Assembly: GCF_900215205.1 (NCBI RefSeq)
Contig: NZ_OBDY01000030.1
Location: 1 to 64,000 of the forward strand
DNA: 64,000 nt
DNA from: Paractinoplanes atraurantiacus
GTDB lineage: Bacteria > Actinomycetota > Actinomycetes > Mycobacteriales > Micromonosporaceae
Direction of reading: 5' to 3'
Every line of letters begins with the position of its first letter. The first letter of the stretch is position 1. Made by a program: the position numbers and the translations under genes. The notes beneath the pieces are model-generated. The model was not told where the DNA came from and made no database searches. It was given only the letters and a program-made list of their open reading frames with translations. This document shows positions 16,344-25,298 of this stretch, piece after piece.

Positions 16344-16867
16344 TGGATCATGTCAGCGTGATGGATGCGGATCTTCATGAACGGCCTGCGGGCGACCTGA
16401 TCAAGGTCTGGTTCAAGTTCATTCCACATGAAGGCTGGCTGCCGCACGACACCGAGGGTTTGTGGGCGACCCAGCTGAGCGAGGACACGGCCCGAGTGGA
16501 GAATGTGGCCTTCCTCCAGGACGGCATCGCGCAGGGTGACGTGGTCCGGTTCCAGGTGGGCGATGAGGGTGTGCGCTGGGCGACGGCTCGGGTGGAGGCC
16601 TCCGGTCACTGCGTCATCCGGGTTCTGCCTGTGCCGTCCGGCCCGCTGGGTGCGAGCGCGCCGGCCGTCCACGCCGCGTTCGAGGGTTTCGGCTTGGGTA
16701 GTGAGGTGTTCAGCGCCGACCTGCCGTTCGTGGCGTTCGATGTGCCTGCCGACGCCGACTTCAGCGGTATCAAACAGGTGCTCGCCGACGGGAAGTCGAA
16801 CGGCTGGTGGCATTTCGAGGTGGGGTGCGGCACCGACCGCTGGTGGAATGCGGCGCCATCGCGATGA
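16343..16867 (+). CDS. DUF4265-like protein
   Basis: A 174-residue protein resembling DUF4265: VWFKFIPHEGWLPHDTEGLW, VENVAFLQDGIAQGDVVRF and LPFVAFDVPADADFSGIKQV, with a Trp-rich tail GKSNGWWHFEVGCGTDRWW. No catalytic residues are recognised. Start is either ATG 16343 (TAATG overlap) or ATG 16361. Members of this family often sit in actinobacterial clusters with other small proteins of unknown function. The overlap with the next gene is ATGA. Confidence 0.72.
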   Translation: MDHVSVMDADLHERPAGDLIKVWFKFIPHEGWLPHDTEGLWATQLSEDTARVENVAFLQDGIAQGDVVRFQVGDEGVRWATARVEASGHCVIRVLPVPSGPLGASAPAVHAAFEGFGLGSEVFSADLPFVAFDVPADADFSGIKQVLADGKSNGWWHFEVGCGTDRWWNAAPSR

Positions 16868-17568
16868 TCAGGTTCCGCTTCGAGCTCTACCCGCTGGACG
16901 AAGTGTCACCGTGGGGCGGTGAGCAGCCGGCGCTGCACTGGTTCGGGCTCACCGAGGGCTGGTACTGGATCGAGGTCGGCGGGCACGAACTGCTGCGCCG
17001 CGCCCGAGCCGACTATCACCCGCCCTATGTCGATTACTACCTGGCGCGGCTCTGGGAAGACGTCAACATGCTGACCCCACAGGTGCTGGAGGTGGTGCCC
17101 AGCGAACTGGAGCCGTTCATCGCCTCGGAGCAGGAGGGTGAGTTCGAGGACGACAGCGACGAAGAAGCCGCCGCGTTCTGGCACTGCGAGCACTACCTAG
17201 ATTTCGGCTACATAAGAAACGCGCCGCGGGTGCGCCTGTGGCGGACCGTCAACGGTGACCGTGATGAAGTCACGCTCGACTGGCGGCATCACGACGACGG
17301 CGACATCGGCTTCACCGCCGGACCGGCCGTACGGGTCAGCGTTCCGACCGCCGACTACCTCGAGGCCGTGCGCGCGCTCGACCGGGAGCTGATGGCCGCG
17401 ATGCGCAAGCGGATCCAGGAGATAGAGCGGCGAGGCGGCCTTCCAGGCGTCGAGATCGACCTCGCCGGGTTGGAGCGGGAGCACGAGGACCGTACGAGAT
17501 GGCTCCGCTTGAATCTCGCCCGCTCCATCGAGACCGATTGGGCAGCCATCACGCGAGGCGCGCGCTAG
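16864..17568 (+). CDS. DUF5984-like protein
   Basis: A 234-residue soluble protein resembling DUF5984: MIRFRFELYPLDEVSPWGGE, WFGLTEGWYWIEVGGHELLR, LDFGYIRNAPRVRLWR and VRVSVPTADYLEAVRALDRE. Acidic stretches (EGEFEDDSDEEAA) sit mid-protein. Function unknown. ATG 16864 overlaps the DUF4265-like stop. It is the distal member of the coupled set of small proteins, which might act as one module. Confidence 0.72.
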   Translation: MIRFRFELYPLDEVSPWGGEQPALHWFGLTEGWYWIEVGGHELLRRARADYHPPYVDYYLARLWEDVNMLTPQVLEVVPSELEPFIASEQEGEFEDDSDEEAAAFWHCEHYLDFGYIRNAPRVRLWRTVNGDRDEVTLDWRHHDDGDIGFTAGPAVRVSVPTADYLEAVRALDRELMAAMRKRIQEIERRGGLPGVEIDLAGLEREHEDRTRWLRLNLARSIETDWAAITRGAR

Positions 17569-17678
17569 TTGGTGATCCAAAAAATCTAGGCACGAAGCAA
17601 CGAGTCTCTTGACTAGTAGTCACGGAGTGCGGGAAGCTGTCCTCCGCGTCGATGGCAGGCGCGGAATGGGGGAAAGCA

Positions 17679-18557
17679 ATGACCGAGACCGTGTCCTCCG
17701 GTGTCGCGGCGCCGCGGGCGTCGCCGGCCCGCGACTTCGACGGGTTGTACAAGGCGTTGTTCGATTTCTATCCCCGCGAGGCGCTGCAGTTGTTATGCGG
17801 CGTGAAGCTTGACGGCGTGACTGTGGTCCTGGAAGGTCCGACCGAGATACCGCGGCAGCGCAGTCGTCAGTGCGACCGGGTGTACCAGCTCCAATACGAC
17901 GATGGGGCGCCGTCTGAGGTTCTTCACGTCGAGGTCCAGGTCAAGCGCACCGAAGATTTCGAGGAAAGGATGGTCTCCTATTGGGCCGGCCTGGCGCAGA
18001 AGTACCGCCGGTCGAGTCACCGGATCCAGCAGGTGGTGCTGTGGCCGCTGGGCGGGGGCTATCCGGGCCGGTTCATCCGTGATCAGGCCCGGCTGGACTA
18101 CCTACCGGTCGACGTTCCCCGCGACCTGGATCCGGGGTCGCTGTTGGCCACACCGTTGGCGCCGTTGGCGTTGTGGTCGCCGAACGCGCCGGACGACGTG
18201 GTGGAGCAGGTGGCTGATCGGATCGCCGACGTCGGCACGCTCGAGGAGAAGTTGGTCCTGGTCGAGCTGGGAACGCTCGTGGGCGGTTCCCTGGCGGCCC
18301 AGGTTCTTGAAGCACTGGGAAGGAGAGGCATGAACGACGTTCTGGAGCAGACGGAGCCGGGCCGCGAGATCGCCCGCCGAAACCGCGAGCAGGGACTGGA
18401 ACGGGGCCACGTCGACGGAATGCGTGCGGCTCTGCGGGCGCGTTACGGCGATTTCGCCGACCTGGACGACCTCGCCCGGCGGCTGGCCGAGCGCGATCAC
18501 GATGGGAACATCGCTCGCATCGTTGCTGGGGCGAGCTTGGCCGAGCTGCGTTCCTGA
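17679..18557 (+). CDS. Rpn-family PD-(D/E)XK nuclease-like protein
   Basis: A 292-residue protein of the Rpn/YhgA-like transposase-derived nuclease family. The restriction-nuclease-like core is visible in REALQLLCG, CDRVYQLQYDDG and VLHVEVQVKRTEDFEERMVS, where D, E and QxK-type residues would form the catalytic site. The C-terminal half contains an acidic helical region and RNREQGLERGHVDGMRAAL, seen in many family members. Rpn proteins can nick DNA and promote recombination. ATG 17679 is preferred due to GGGGGAAAG upstream. A hairpin terminator follows. Confidence 0.75.
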   Translation: MTETVSSGVAAPRASPARDFDGLYKALFDFYPREALQLLCGVKLDGVTVVLEGPTEIPRQRSRQCDRVYQLQYDDGAPSEVLHVEVQVKRTEDFEERMVSYWAGLAQKYRRSSHRIQQVVLWPLGGGYPGRFIRDQARLDYLPVDVPRDLDPGSLLATPLAPLALWSPNAPDDVVEQVADRIADVGTLEEKLVLVELGTLVGGSLAAQVLEALGRRGMNDVLEQTEPGREIARRNREQGLERGHVDGMRAALRARYGDFADLDDLARRLAERDHDGNIARIVAGASLAELRS

Positions 18558-18578
18558 AGTGCCTTTGACATGACAGAC

Positions 18579-18610
18579 CCCCGGCCGCGAACCGCAGCCG
18601 GGGATCTTTT
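18579..18610 (+). terminator. Rho-independent terminator after the Rpn gene
   Basis: CCCCGGC / GCCGGGG makes a perfect seven-pair stem with an 11-base loop, followed by gATCTTTT. It lies 22 bases past the Rpn stop and ten bases before the convergent MFS stop. Confidence 0.7.
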
Positions 18611-18619
18611 GCCGGTGGG

Positions 18620-20098
18620 TCAGTGGGCCATGGCCGGCGGGGCGTCGGGGTCGACGTCGAGCGGGCCCGTGCGGAACAGCAGGGCGGCGACGATGCCGGC
18701 CAGGACGAAGAAGCCGGCCGACCACCAGAAGACCGTCGTGTAGCTCTGGATGGCGGCCTCGGCGGCCAGCGTCGGGGACGGGGCGTGCGACGACGCGTAG
18801 TTGGTGGCCGCCGTCGCCGCGAAGGAGCTCAGCAGGGCCGTGCCGATCGAGCCGCCGATCTGCTGGACCGTGTTGATCATTGCTGAGGCGACGCCGGCGT
18901 CCCGGTGCTCGACGCCGCTCGTAGCGGCGTTCTGCGTGGGGGCGAAGACCAGGCCCAGGCCCAGGCCGATGATGATCAGGCCGGGGAGCACGCCCGAGGC
19001 GTACGTCGAATCAAGGTCGAGCCTGGTCAGCAGGACCATGCCGCCCGCGGCGACGAAGGCGCCGAGCGGGACCAGCGGGCGCGGGCCGATCTTCGGGGTG
19101 AGGATCGAGCCGGCCGTGGTGGCGGTCAGCATGATCGCGCCGAGCATCGGCAGGAACGCCAGGCCCGTCTTGACCGGCGTGAAGCCCAGCACCGCGACCA
19201 GGTAGTACGTCAGGAACAGGAAGATGCCGAACATGCCGGCGCCCGCGATGGCGATCGACGCGTAGGAGCCGCCGCGGTTGCGGTCGAGGACCACGCGCAG
19301 GGGCAGCAGCGGGTTGGCCACGCGGCGCTCGACGAGCACGAAGGCGATCAGGACGATCACGCCGACGATGATCGGGCCCAGGGTCCAGCCGCCGGTCCAG
19401 CCGTCCGTCTCGGCGTTGGCCAGGCCGTACACCAGGGCGACCAGGCCGACCACGGCCGTCACCGTGCCGATGATGTCGATGCGCCCGTGCCGGGCGACCG
19501 GCTCGTCCTTGAGCTTGAGCGAGGCGCCGATCACGGCCAGCGCCGCGATCACGAGGTTGACGTAGAGGCACCAGCGCCACGACGCGTACTCGGTCAGCAC
19601 ACCGCCCAGCAGCAGGCCGATGCCGCCGCCGGCGCCGGAGATGGCGCCGAAGATGCCGAACGCCTTGCCGCGCTCCGTGGGCTCGGTGAACGTGGTCGAC
19701 AGCAGCGACAGGGCGGCCGGCGCGAGGGCCGCGCCGAAGGCGCCCTGCAGCGCGCGGGCGACGATCAGCAGTTCGAGGTTCTGCGCGGCGCCGCCGAGGG
19801 CGGAGGCCAGCGCGAAGCCGATCAGGCCGACGAGGAACATGCGCTTGCGGCCGATGAAGTCGGCCAGCCGCCCGCCGAGCAGGAGCAGACTTCCGAAGGC
19901 GAGGGCGTACGCCGTGACGACCCACTGCCGGTCGGCGTCGCTGAAGCCGAGGTCGGCCTGCGCGGTCGGCAGAGCGATGTTCACGATCGTGGCGTCGAGC
20001 ACCACCATGAGCTGTGCGAGGGCGAGGACCACGAGCGCCCACCAGCGCCCGGTGGTCCCCGTCTCGCGTGTTTCGAGTTGATCAACAGCGGTGGTCAT
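18620..20098 (-). CDS. DHA2-type MFS drug transporter
   Basis: A 492-residue, about 14-segment exporter of the DHA2 (EmrB/QacA) group. It has the motif A region LGGRLADFIGRKRMF, motif C-like GGGIGLLLGGVLTE and the N-terminal DATIVNIALPT typical of the group. It is expected to expel toxic organic compounds by proton antiport. The ATG at 20096-20098 has GGAAGG nine bases upstream. It is divergent from a TetR gene that very likely represses it. Substrate unknown. Confidence 0.88.
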   Translation of the reverse strand: MTTAVDQLETRETGTTGRWWALVVLALAQLMVVLDATIVNIALPTAQADLGFSDADRQWVVTAYALAFGSLLLLGGRLADFIGRKRMFLVGLIGFALASALGGAAQNLELLIVARALQGAFGAALAPAALSLLSTTFTEPTERGKAFGIFGAISGAGGGIGLLLGGVLTEYASWRWCLYVNLVIAALAVIGASLKLKDEPVARHGRIDIIGTVTAVVGLVALVYGLANAETDGWTGGWTLGPIIVGVIVLIAFVLVERRVANPLLPLRVVLDRNRGGSYASIAIAGAGMFGIFLFLTYYLVAVLGFTPVKTGLAFLPMLGAIMLTATTAGSILTPKIGPRPLVPLGAFVAAGGMVLLTRLDLDSTYASGVLPGLIIIGLGLGLVFAPTQNAATSGVEHRDAGVASAMINTVQQIGGSIGTALLSSFAATAATNYASSHAPSPTLAAEAAIQSYTTVFWWSAGFFVLAGIVAALLFRTGPLDVDPDAPPAMAH

Positions 20099-20154
20099 CG
20101 AGTGCCTTCCGGAAACGTAAGTTGAGGTTGCCCCTCCACATAACGCAGCGTAGC

Positions 20155-20181
20155 AACGGAAGTTGAGTAGTTCCCTCCGTT
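20155..20181. promoter_or_regulatory. Likely TetR operator between MFS and TetR genes
   Basis: AACGGAAG (20155-20162) and CCTCCGTT (20174-20181) form an inverted repeat with one mismatch around an 11-base centre. It lies 20-46 bases before the TetR start and 57-83 bases before the MFS start, which suits a shared operator. Confidence 0.55.
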
Positions 20182-20200
20182 TAGATGTACGCTTGGCCAC

Positions 20201-20860
20201 ATGCCAGCCACCGCCTCCCGCCCGCTGCGGCGGGACGCCCAGCGCAACCGGGAGCGCATCGTCGAGGCCGCCCGCGAGGTCTTCGCGACCCGCGGCTTCG
20301 CCGCCACCCTCGACGACGTGGCCCACCACGCCGGCGTCGGGGTCGGCACCGTCTACCGCCGCTTCCCCACCAAGGAAGCGCTGGTCGAGGCCCTGTTCAC
20401 CGAGCGCATCGCGGCCATGGTCGCCCTGGCCGAGGAGTGCCTGGCCGATCCGAGCGCCTGGGACGGCCTGACCCGTTTCATGACGGCCGCCTGCCGCGTC
20501 CACGCCGAGGACCGTGGCCTGCGCGACGCGATGCTCAGCCTGGGCATGAAGAAACGGTTCCCCGAGGCCGGCGACCGCATGGAGACGGTGATCGTCGAGC
20601 TGGTCGCGCGCGCCAAGGCCGAGGGCACGCTGCGCCCCGACTTCGACGCCACCGACGTGCCCATCATCTTCACGATGGTCAGCGACATCGGCGGGGCGGG
20701 CCCGCAGGCGTACGAACGTTATCTGCGCCTGGTCATCGACGGCCTGCGCGTGTGCTCGCGCAACGCCCCGCTCGGCGACCCGCTCACCCGCGACGAGGTG
20801 ATCGTCATGCTGAGCGGCTGCGTCCCCGCGGTCAGGCCCCGATCCGCAACCGCACCGTGA
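20201..20860 (+). CDS. TetR-family regulator of the MFS exporter
   Basis: A 219-residue TetR-type protein with helix-turn-helix TLDDVAHHAGVGVGTVYRRF (about 33-52), one of the cleaner matches to the TetR_N domain in the window. The C-terminal domain has CRVHAEDRGLRDAMLSL and is of the TetR_C_33-like sort. It is divergent from the DHA2 exporter, and a palindrome lies between the genes. Its 3' end overlaps a convergent small gene by 29 bases. Confidence 0.87.
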   Translation: MPATASRPLRRDAQRNRERIVEAAREVFATRGFAATLDDVAHHAGVGVGTVYRRFPTKEALVEALFTERIAAMVALAEECLADPSAWDGLTRFMTAACRVHAEDRGLRDAMLSLGMKKRFPEAGDRMETVIVELVARAKAEGTLRPDFDATDVPIIFTMVSDIGGAGPQAYERYLRLVIDGLRVCSRNAPLGDPLTRDEVIVMLSGCVPAVRPRSATAP

Positions 20861-21119
20861 CGGTCTCCCCCACGTCGAGCCCTTCCTTGCGCCGCACGTC
20901 GGTCTTGATCGGCACGATGTAGCGCCCGTCCTTGGGCCACAGCGAGGTCGTCCACCCGGTGTCACCGATCCGGGCCGAAACCGGGATCATCCCCCACCCG
21001 TAACTCACCAGCGACGAGGCGGCCTCGATCTCCCGGCACTCGTCCTCGGGCACGGTGACGAAGTGCCACGGCGCCGGCCCCCGCCAGAACCAGATCTCCC
21101 CCGCGAACTCCATGTCCAT
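20832..21119 (-). CDS. DUF1905 family protein
   Basis: A 95-residue beta-barrel-type protein: EFAGEIWFWRGPAPWHFVTV, VSYGWGMIPVSARIGDTGW, TSLWPKDGRYIVPIKTDVRR and VGETVTVRLRI match DUF1905. Role unknown; the family is sometimes fused to OmdA domains. ATG 21117-21119 is chosen over an earlier frame start because the domain begins here. Convergent overlap with the TetR gene is 29 bases. Confidence 0.8.
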   Translation of the reverse strand: MDMEFAGEIWFWRGPAPWHFVTVPEDECREIEAASSLVSYGWGMIPVSARIGDTGWTTSLWPKDGRYIVPIKTDVRRKEGLDVGETVTVRLRIGA

Positions 21120-21148
21120 GCGCCCACCATATTGAAGCGCCGCCACAG

Positions 21149-21790
21149 CTATCCCAGCGTGAGCCGGCGAATACCGAGCGCCTCCTCATCAGCCGTGAGC
21201 GGCGCCCGGCCGGTGGCTTTGCGCAAGAAGCCGGCATCCGGCCGCGAAGGCGACCCGGGCAGCAGCCGGTGCACCACCTCGGCCGCCGAAGGCGTCAGCC
21301 ACGGTTCACGCCCGATCGCGTCGGCGAGGTCGAGCCCGTGCACGGCCAACTCCAGCACCCGCGTGACCAGGAATTCGGACAGCAGTATCGGATCGCCGTG
21401 CCTTGTGATGACCACGCGGCTCGAGGGCTCAGCGCGGCACAGCCGGTCAGCTTTCCGCCAAACGGTCGTGAAGTCCCGCAGGAGCGCCGCGCCGGTGGGG
21501 TACCCGGCGGCGTGAGCACGGGCGAGGTCGACGCGGGTGGCGTTGGTCCGGGAAGAGAAGCGCGCGTCCGGCCGGTAGTACTCGGCGGCCGAGATCTCCG
21601 CCCGCGGCGGCGGGGCCGCGGCCAGCATGTCGGGCAGCCACGCGATGGCCACCCGCACGTGGCCGAGCAGCTCGCGCACCGTCCACGGCTCGCACCTGGT
21701 CGGTGCGTGCCACTCGTCCTCGGAGAAGGTGGCCGCCGCGTCGGTGAGGGACTGCGCTTCGCGCCGGAAGGCGTCCAGGGTCTCAGACAC
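21149..21790 (-). CDS. Mycothiol-dependent maleylpyruvate isomerase-like (DinB fold) protein
   Basis: A 213-residue protein of the mycothiol maleylpyruvate isomerase N-terminal domain family. WTVRELLGHVRVAIAWLPDM supplies the first conserved His and VTRVLELAVHGLDLADAIG the second pair of metal ligands. Most homologues have no proven substrate and may be mycothiol S-transferases. GTG 21788-21790 is preferred; an in-frame TTG lies four codons upstream. It is divergent from the phosphotransferase gene with about 14 bases between starts. Confidence 0.78.
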   Translation of the reverse strand: MSETLDAFRREAQSLTDAAATFSEDEWHAPTRCEPWTVRELLGHVRVAIAWLPDMLAAAPPPRAEISAAEYYRPDARFSSRTNATRVDLARAHAAGYPTGAALLRDFTTVWRKADRLCRAEPSSRVVITRHGDPILLSEFLVTRVLELAVHGLDLADAIGREPWLTPSAAEVVHRLLPGSPSRPDAGFLRKATGRAPLTADEEALGIRRLTLG

Positions 21791-21804
21791 GAGATGATCC
21801 AAGC

Positions 21805-22644
21805 ATGAGTGTGGATGCGGGCGTGCGGTGGGCGGAATCGGTCTGGGGGCGCCGGGTGACCGGGGTGCGGCCGCTTACTGGCGGGTGGACGTCGACCGTC
21901 GTGCGGCTCGACGCGGAGGACGGGGAGCGCTCCGTTCTGCGGCTGATGACCAAGGAGCCGTGGCGCCAGCACGCGCCGGGGCTTCTGGGCCGGGAGGCGG
22001 CGATCCTCGACCGGCTCGCCCCGACGGCGATTCCGGTGGCGCGCAGCCTCGGGCTCGATGTGATCGGTGCTGAGGCGGGCGTCCCCGCGCACCTGATGTC
22101 GTGGCTTCCCGGGCGGCTGCGCCTCGAGGCCGGCGGCGACGTGCTCGCGCCCCTGGCTCGGATGCTGGCCGAGATTCACCAGATCGACGAACGGCCCCGC
22201 GACTTCCAATCGTGGGCACCGCCGAGCAAGCGCGTTGTTCCACTCTGGACCCGGCGCCCCGCTCTCTGGGAACGGGCGTTTCGCGTCCTCGACGAACCCT
22301 CACCGGAGTTTCAGGGCACTTTCCTGCACCGCGATTTCCACCTGGGCAACGTGCTGTGGTCGGGAAATGAGATCACCGGCGTCGTCGACTGGGTCGAGGC
22401 GTCGTGGGGCCCGGCCCACCTGGACGTCGCCCATGCCGCGACCTACCTGGCCATGCTGCACGGCCTCGAGGCCGCCATCGAGTTCAGCCCCCACGCGGAC
22501 GAATACTGGACCGTCATGGACGTCGTCGGCTACCTGCCCGACCCGGCCAAGGTGGCCCAGCCCTGGCGCGACTGCGGCCTCGACGTCAGCGACGATCTGG
22601 CCCGGCGCCGTCTCGATCAGTGGCTCGGGCACGTTCTGCGGTAG
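21805..22644 (+). CDS. APH-family phosphotransferase
   Basis: A 279-residue kinase-like protein of the aminoglycoside phosphotransferase / choline kinase superfamily. The catalytic loop is LHRDFHLGNVLW and the metal-binding loop GVVDWVEASWGPAHLDVAH. It may phosphorylate a small molecule; resistance function is possible but not implied by context. The 3' end overlaps the convergent ArsR-type gene by 59 bases. Confidence 0.82.
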   Translation: MSVDAGVRWAESVWGRRVTGVRPLTGGWTSTVVRLDAEDGERSVLRLMTKEPWRQHAPGLLGREAAILDRLAPTAIPVARSLGLDVIGAEAGVPAHLMSWLPGRLRLEAGGDVLAPLARMLAEIHQIDERPRDFQSWAPPSKRVVPLWTRRPALWERAFRVLDEPSPEFQGTFLHRDFHLGNVLWSGNEITGVVDWVEASWGPAHLDVAHAATYLAMLHGLEAAIEFSPHADEYWTVMDVVGYLPDPAKVAQPWRDCGLDVSDDLARRRLDQWLGHVLR

Positions 22645-23608
22645 CGAGCGCGTCCCCGAGCGCCGTCCGGCGGTACAGCACGGACCGCCCGTCCCGCGCC
22701 CTCTCCACCAGCCCCGCCCGGTGCAGCACCTTCAGGTGGTCACCCACCGCGCCGACCGTCATCCCGTACGCCCGCGCCAATTGGCTTGTGCTGGCCGGCT
22801 CGCCCAGCGTGGCCAGCAGCAGCGCGCGCGACCGTCCGATCAGCGCCGAGAGATGGTCCGGCGCCTGCGGCGGCCCGTGCTCGAGCAATGTCGCCACGCC
22901 GCGCGCCGGATAGACGATCGCTTTGGGCCACGGCGCGTCGGCGTACACCGCGATCTCCGGCCAGACGAACACCGACGGTACGAGCAGCAGCCCTTCGCCG
23001 TGCAGCGGTGTCTCCCCTCCCGCACGCCCGATCAGATCGATCCCGCCGTCCCGCCACCGCACCTTCGGATGCAGCCCGGTCAGCGCCGACTCCCACCCCG
23101 ACCGGCTCAGCTCGCCTCCGCGGTGCACGATGTCGCGCTCGCACAGCAACCGCAGCCGGGGCCAGTCATCGGCCAGCAGGGTCTGCCAGGCTTCCGCCAG
23201 CTGTTCCGCCAGCTGATCCAGCACATCGCCCGCCGCCAGCACCTTCCGCGCCGCCGCCGACGTTTCGGGCCGCCGCTGAAGATAAAACGCGATTTCCTCC
23301 TGTACGGCTTCACGAGGCCCACCGCGAAGCTCCCGCAGGTCGTCCTCGATCGTCTGCCCGTGCCTCTGCGGCGGCGGGGTCAGGAACGTCGCCCCCGACC
23401 GTGGCAGCCGCAAGGCGAGGATCGCCTGCATGGCCGGCCGCGACCGCATCGGCTCGAACCGCGGCCGCAGCCGCCGCAGCCACGACTCCGGCACGCCTTG
23501 CCGTTGCGGCCCCGCCACCGCGTGGATCAGGTGGTGCAGTTCGAAGACCGGCGACAGCGCGAACCTCGTACGCAGCAAATCCTCCGCATCGACCACGAAC
23601 CGCTGCAC
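22586..23608 (-). CDS. ArsR-type regulator (DUF5937-like N-terminus)
   Basis: A 340-residue regulator. The C-terminal winged helix is of ArsR type (STSQLARAYGMTVGAVGDHL, then VLHRAGLVERARDGRSVLYR). The N-terminal 250 residues resemble DUF5937 sensor regions (LLRTRFALSPVFELHHLIHA, EGLLLVPSVFVWPEIAV). GTG 23606-23608 is taken as start, with AAGG upstream and family-like VQRFVV. It is divergent from the MFS gene at 23675, its probable target. The C-terminus overlaps the phosphotransferase gene. Confidence 0.8.
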   Translation of the reverse strand: MQRFVVDAEDLLRTRFALSPVFELHHLIHAVAGPQRQGVPESWLRRLRPRFEPMRSRPAMQAILALRLPRSGATFLTPPPQRHGQTIEDDLRELRGGPREAVQEEIAFYLQRRPETSAAARKVLAAGDVLDQLAEQLAEAWQTLLADDWPRLRLLCERDIVHRGGELSRSGWESALTGLHPKVRWRDGGIDLIGRAGGETPLHGEGLLLVPSVFVWPEIAVYADAPWPKAIVYPARGVATLLEHGPPQAPDHLSALIGRSRALLLATLGEPASTSQLARAYGMTVGAVGDHLKVLHRAGLVERARDGRSVLYRRTALGDALATAERARATDRDGAGPDRR

Positions 23609-23674
23609 ACGTCCGACCTTACGCCTCCTGGCGAAACATTCGCCCGCCGCGGCGAGCCGCCCCAAGCTCGGCGC

Positions 23675-24868
23675 ATGACTGTCGCCGACCGACCGGCCAC
23701 CTATCGCGAGGTGTTCGCCGAGCCGTCCTTCCGCGCCCTGTTCGCCGCCCGGACGCTCGCGATCGGCGCCACCTCGCTGCAGATCTTCGCCCTGTCCGTC
23801 CTGGTCTACGCGGGCACCGGCTCGCCCCTGCTGAGCGCGCTGGCCTTCGCCGCCGGCTTCCTGCCCCAGTTCGCGGGCGGCCTCCTGCTCGGCTCCCTCA
23901 CCGACCGCCTCCCGGCCCGCCGCCTGATCACCATCGGCTACGCGGTCGAGGCCGCGCTGGCCGCCCTTCTGGGCCTGGCCCACCTCCCGGTCGCCGCCGG
24001 CCTGCTCCTGGTCGCCCTGGTCGCCACCGGCACTCCCGTCTTCGCCGGCGCCGCCGCCCGCGTCATCGCCGAGCGCCTGACCGGCGACGCCTACGTCCTG
24101 GGCCGCTCCGTCTCGAACATGTCCTCCTCGGCCGCCCAGCTTCTCGGTCTGGCCGGCGGCGGCGTGGCGGTCGCCGCCGTGGGCCCGCGTGCGGCCCTCC
24201 TGGTCGCCGCCCTCTGCTTCGCCGTCGCCACCGCGGCCGCCCGTTTCGGCCTGCCTCCCGACCCCGCCGTCGCACGGGTGCCACAACAGCGCGGCGCGGT
24301 CCGCGACAGCTGGGCGGGTGCGAGGTCAATGCTTTCCGACCGTACGATCCGCCGGTTGCTCCTGGTCCAATGGGTGCCCTCGGCCTTGATCGCCGGCGCC
24401 GAGGCCTTGCTCGTCTCCTACGGCGGAAAGCGGGGTTTCCCACCCGGCGCCGGCGCGATCCTCATGGCCGCACCGGCCGTGGGCATGCTGCTGGGCAATT
24501 TCGTCGTAGGACGTTTCCTGCGCCCAAGCTTGCGGGAGCGACTCGCGGGAGCGTTCGTGGTCGTCCTGGGCGCCCCGCTGATCGTCCTGCTGCTGGCCCC
24601 GCCGTTCCCGGCCGTCGTGGCCCTGCTGGTCCTGGCCGGCACCGGCTACGCGTACGGCCTGGGCGTCCAGCGGGCTTTCCTGGACGCCGCCCCCGCCGAC
24701 CGCCGCGGTCAGCTCTTCGCCCTGTTCTCCACCGGCCTGATGGCCTTGCAGGGTGTTGGCCCCCTCCTGCTGGGCGTCATAGCCGAGGCCACCACGCCCA
24801 CCCTGGCCATCGCCCTGGCCGGCGCCGCCACAGCACTGATCGCCCCGGCCCTACGGGCCCGCCCTTGA
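23675..24868 (+). CDS. MFS transporter (EntS-like)
   Basis: A 397-residue, about 12-segment MFS protein. SLTDRLPARRLITIGYAVEA is the motif A region and GGGVAVAAVGPRAALLV a later transmembrane helix. It resembles the MFS_3/EntS-type exporters common in actinobacteria. It is divergent from an ArsR-type gene with a 66-base gap, suggesting inducible efflux. Substrate unknown. Confidence 0.82.
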   Translation: MTVADRPATYREVFAEPSFRALFAARTLAIGATSLQIFALSVLVYAGTGSPLLSALAFAAGFLPQFAGGLLLGSLTDRLPARRLITIGYAVEAALAALLGLAHLPVAAGLLLVALVATGTPVFAGAAARVIAERLTGDAYVLGRSVSNMSSSAAQLLGLAGGGVAVAAVGPRAALLVAALCFAVATAAARFGLPPDPAVARVPQQRGAVRDSWAGARSMLSDRTIRRLLLVQWVPSALIAGAEALLVSYGGKRGFPPGAGAILMAAPAVGMLLGNFVVGRFLRPSLRERLAGAFVVVLGAPLIVLLLAPPFPAVVALLVLAGTGYAYGLGVQRAFLDAAPADRRGQLFALFSTGLMALQGVGPLLLGVIAEATTPTLAIALAGAATALIAPALRARP

Positions 24869-24890
24869 TCGGCGTTCGTATCGTGCTCGC

Positions 24891-25298
24891 GTGCGGATAC
24901 GGGTGATGGCAGCCATCGCCGCGGCCGGATTCCTGGCGCTAGCTCTGGGAATCCGCCTGCTGGCGGCGGGCGGTGGCGTCCTGGACAGCTCGGGCGCCCT
25001 GGCGCAGTACTCGGGAACCGCCCTGTACGCGTCCATGGTCTACGCCGGAGTCTTCCTGCTGTTCCCCACGGCGAAACCGGCCGGCGCGGGCCTCGCGGCG
25101 ATCGGCTTCTGCTGGACCGTCGAGCTCTTCCAGCTCACCGGCGTCCCCGCGGACCTGTCCACGCGCAGCACACTGGCCCGCCTCGCTCTGGGCGTCGCCT
25201 TCGACCCCACAGACTTGATTTGGTACGCAGCCGGCGTCGTTCCGCTGGTGCTCCTGCACCGCCTGGCCGGGACCCGGACGTCAGCCCTCGCCCGCTGA
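24891..25298 (+). CDS. DUF2809-like membrane protein
   Basis: A 135-residue protein with four hydrophobic helices. SGTALYASMVYAGVFLLFP, CWTVELFQLTG and AFDPTDLIWYAAGV match DUF2809 (VanZ-related). Function unknown; members sit in the inner membrane. GTG 24891 or ATG 24906 may start it. It begins 22 bases after the MFS gene and could be in the same transcript. Confidence 0.75.
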   Translation: MRIRVMAAIAAAGFLALALGIRLLAAGGGVLDSSGALAQYSGTALYASMVYAGVFLLFPTAKPAGAGLAAIGFCWTVELFQLTGVPADLSTRSTLARLALGVAFDPTDLIWYAAGVVPLVLLHRLAGTRTSALAR

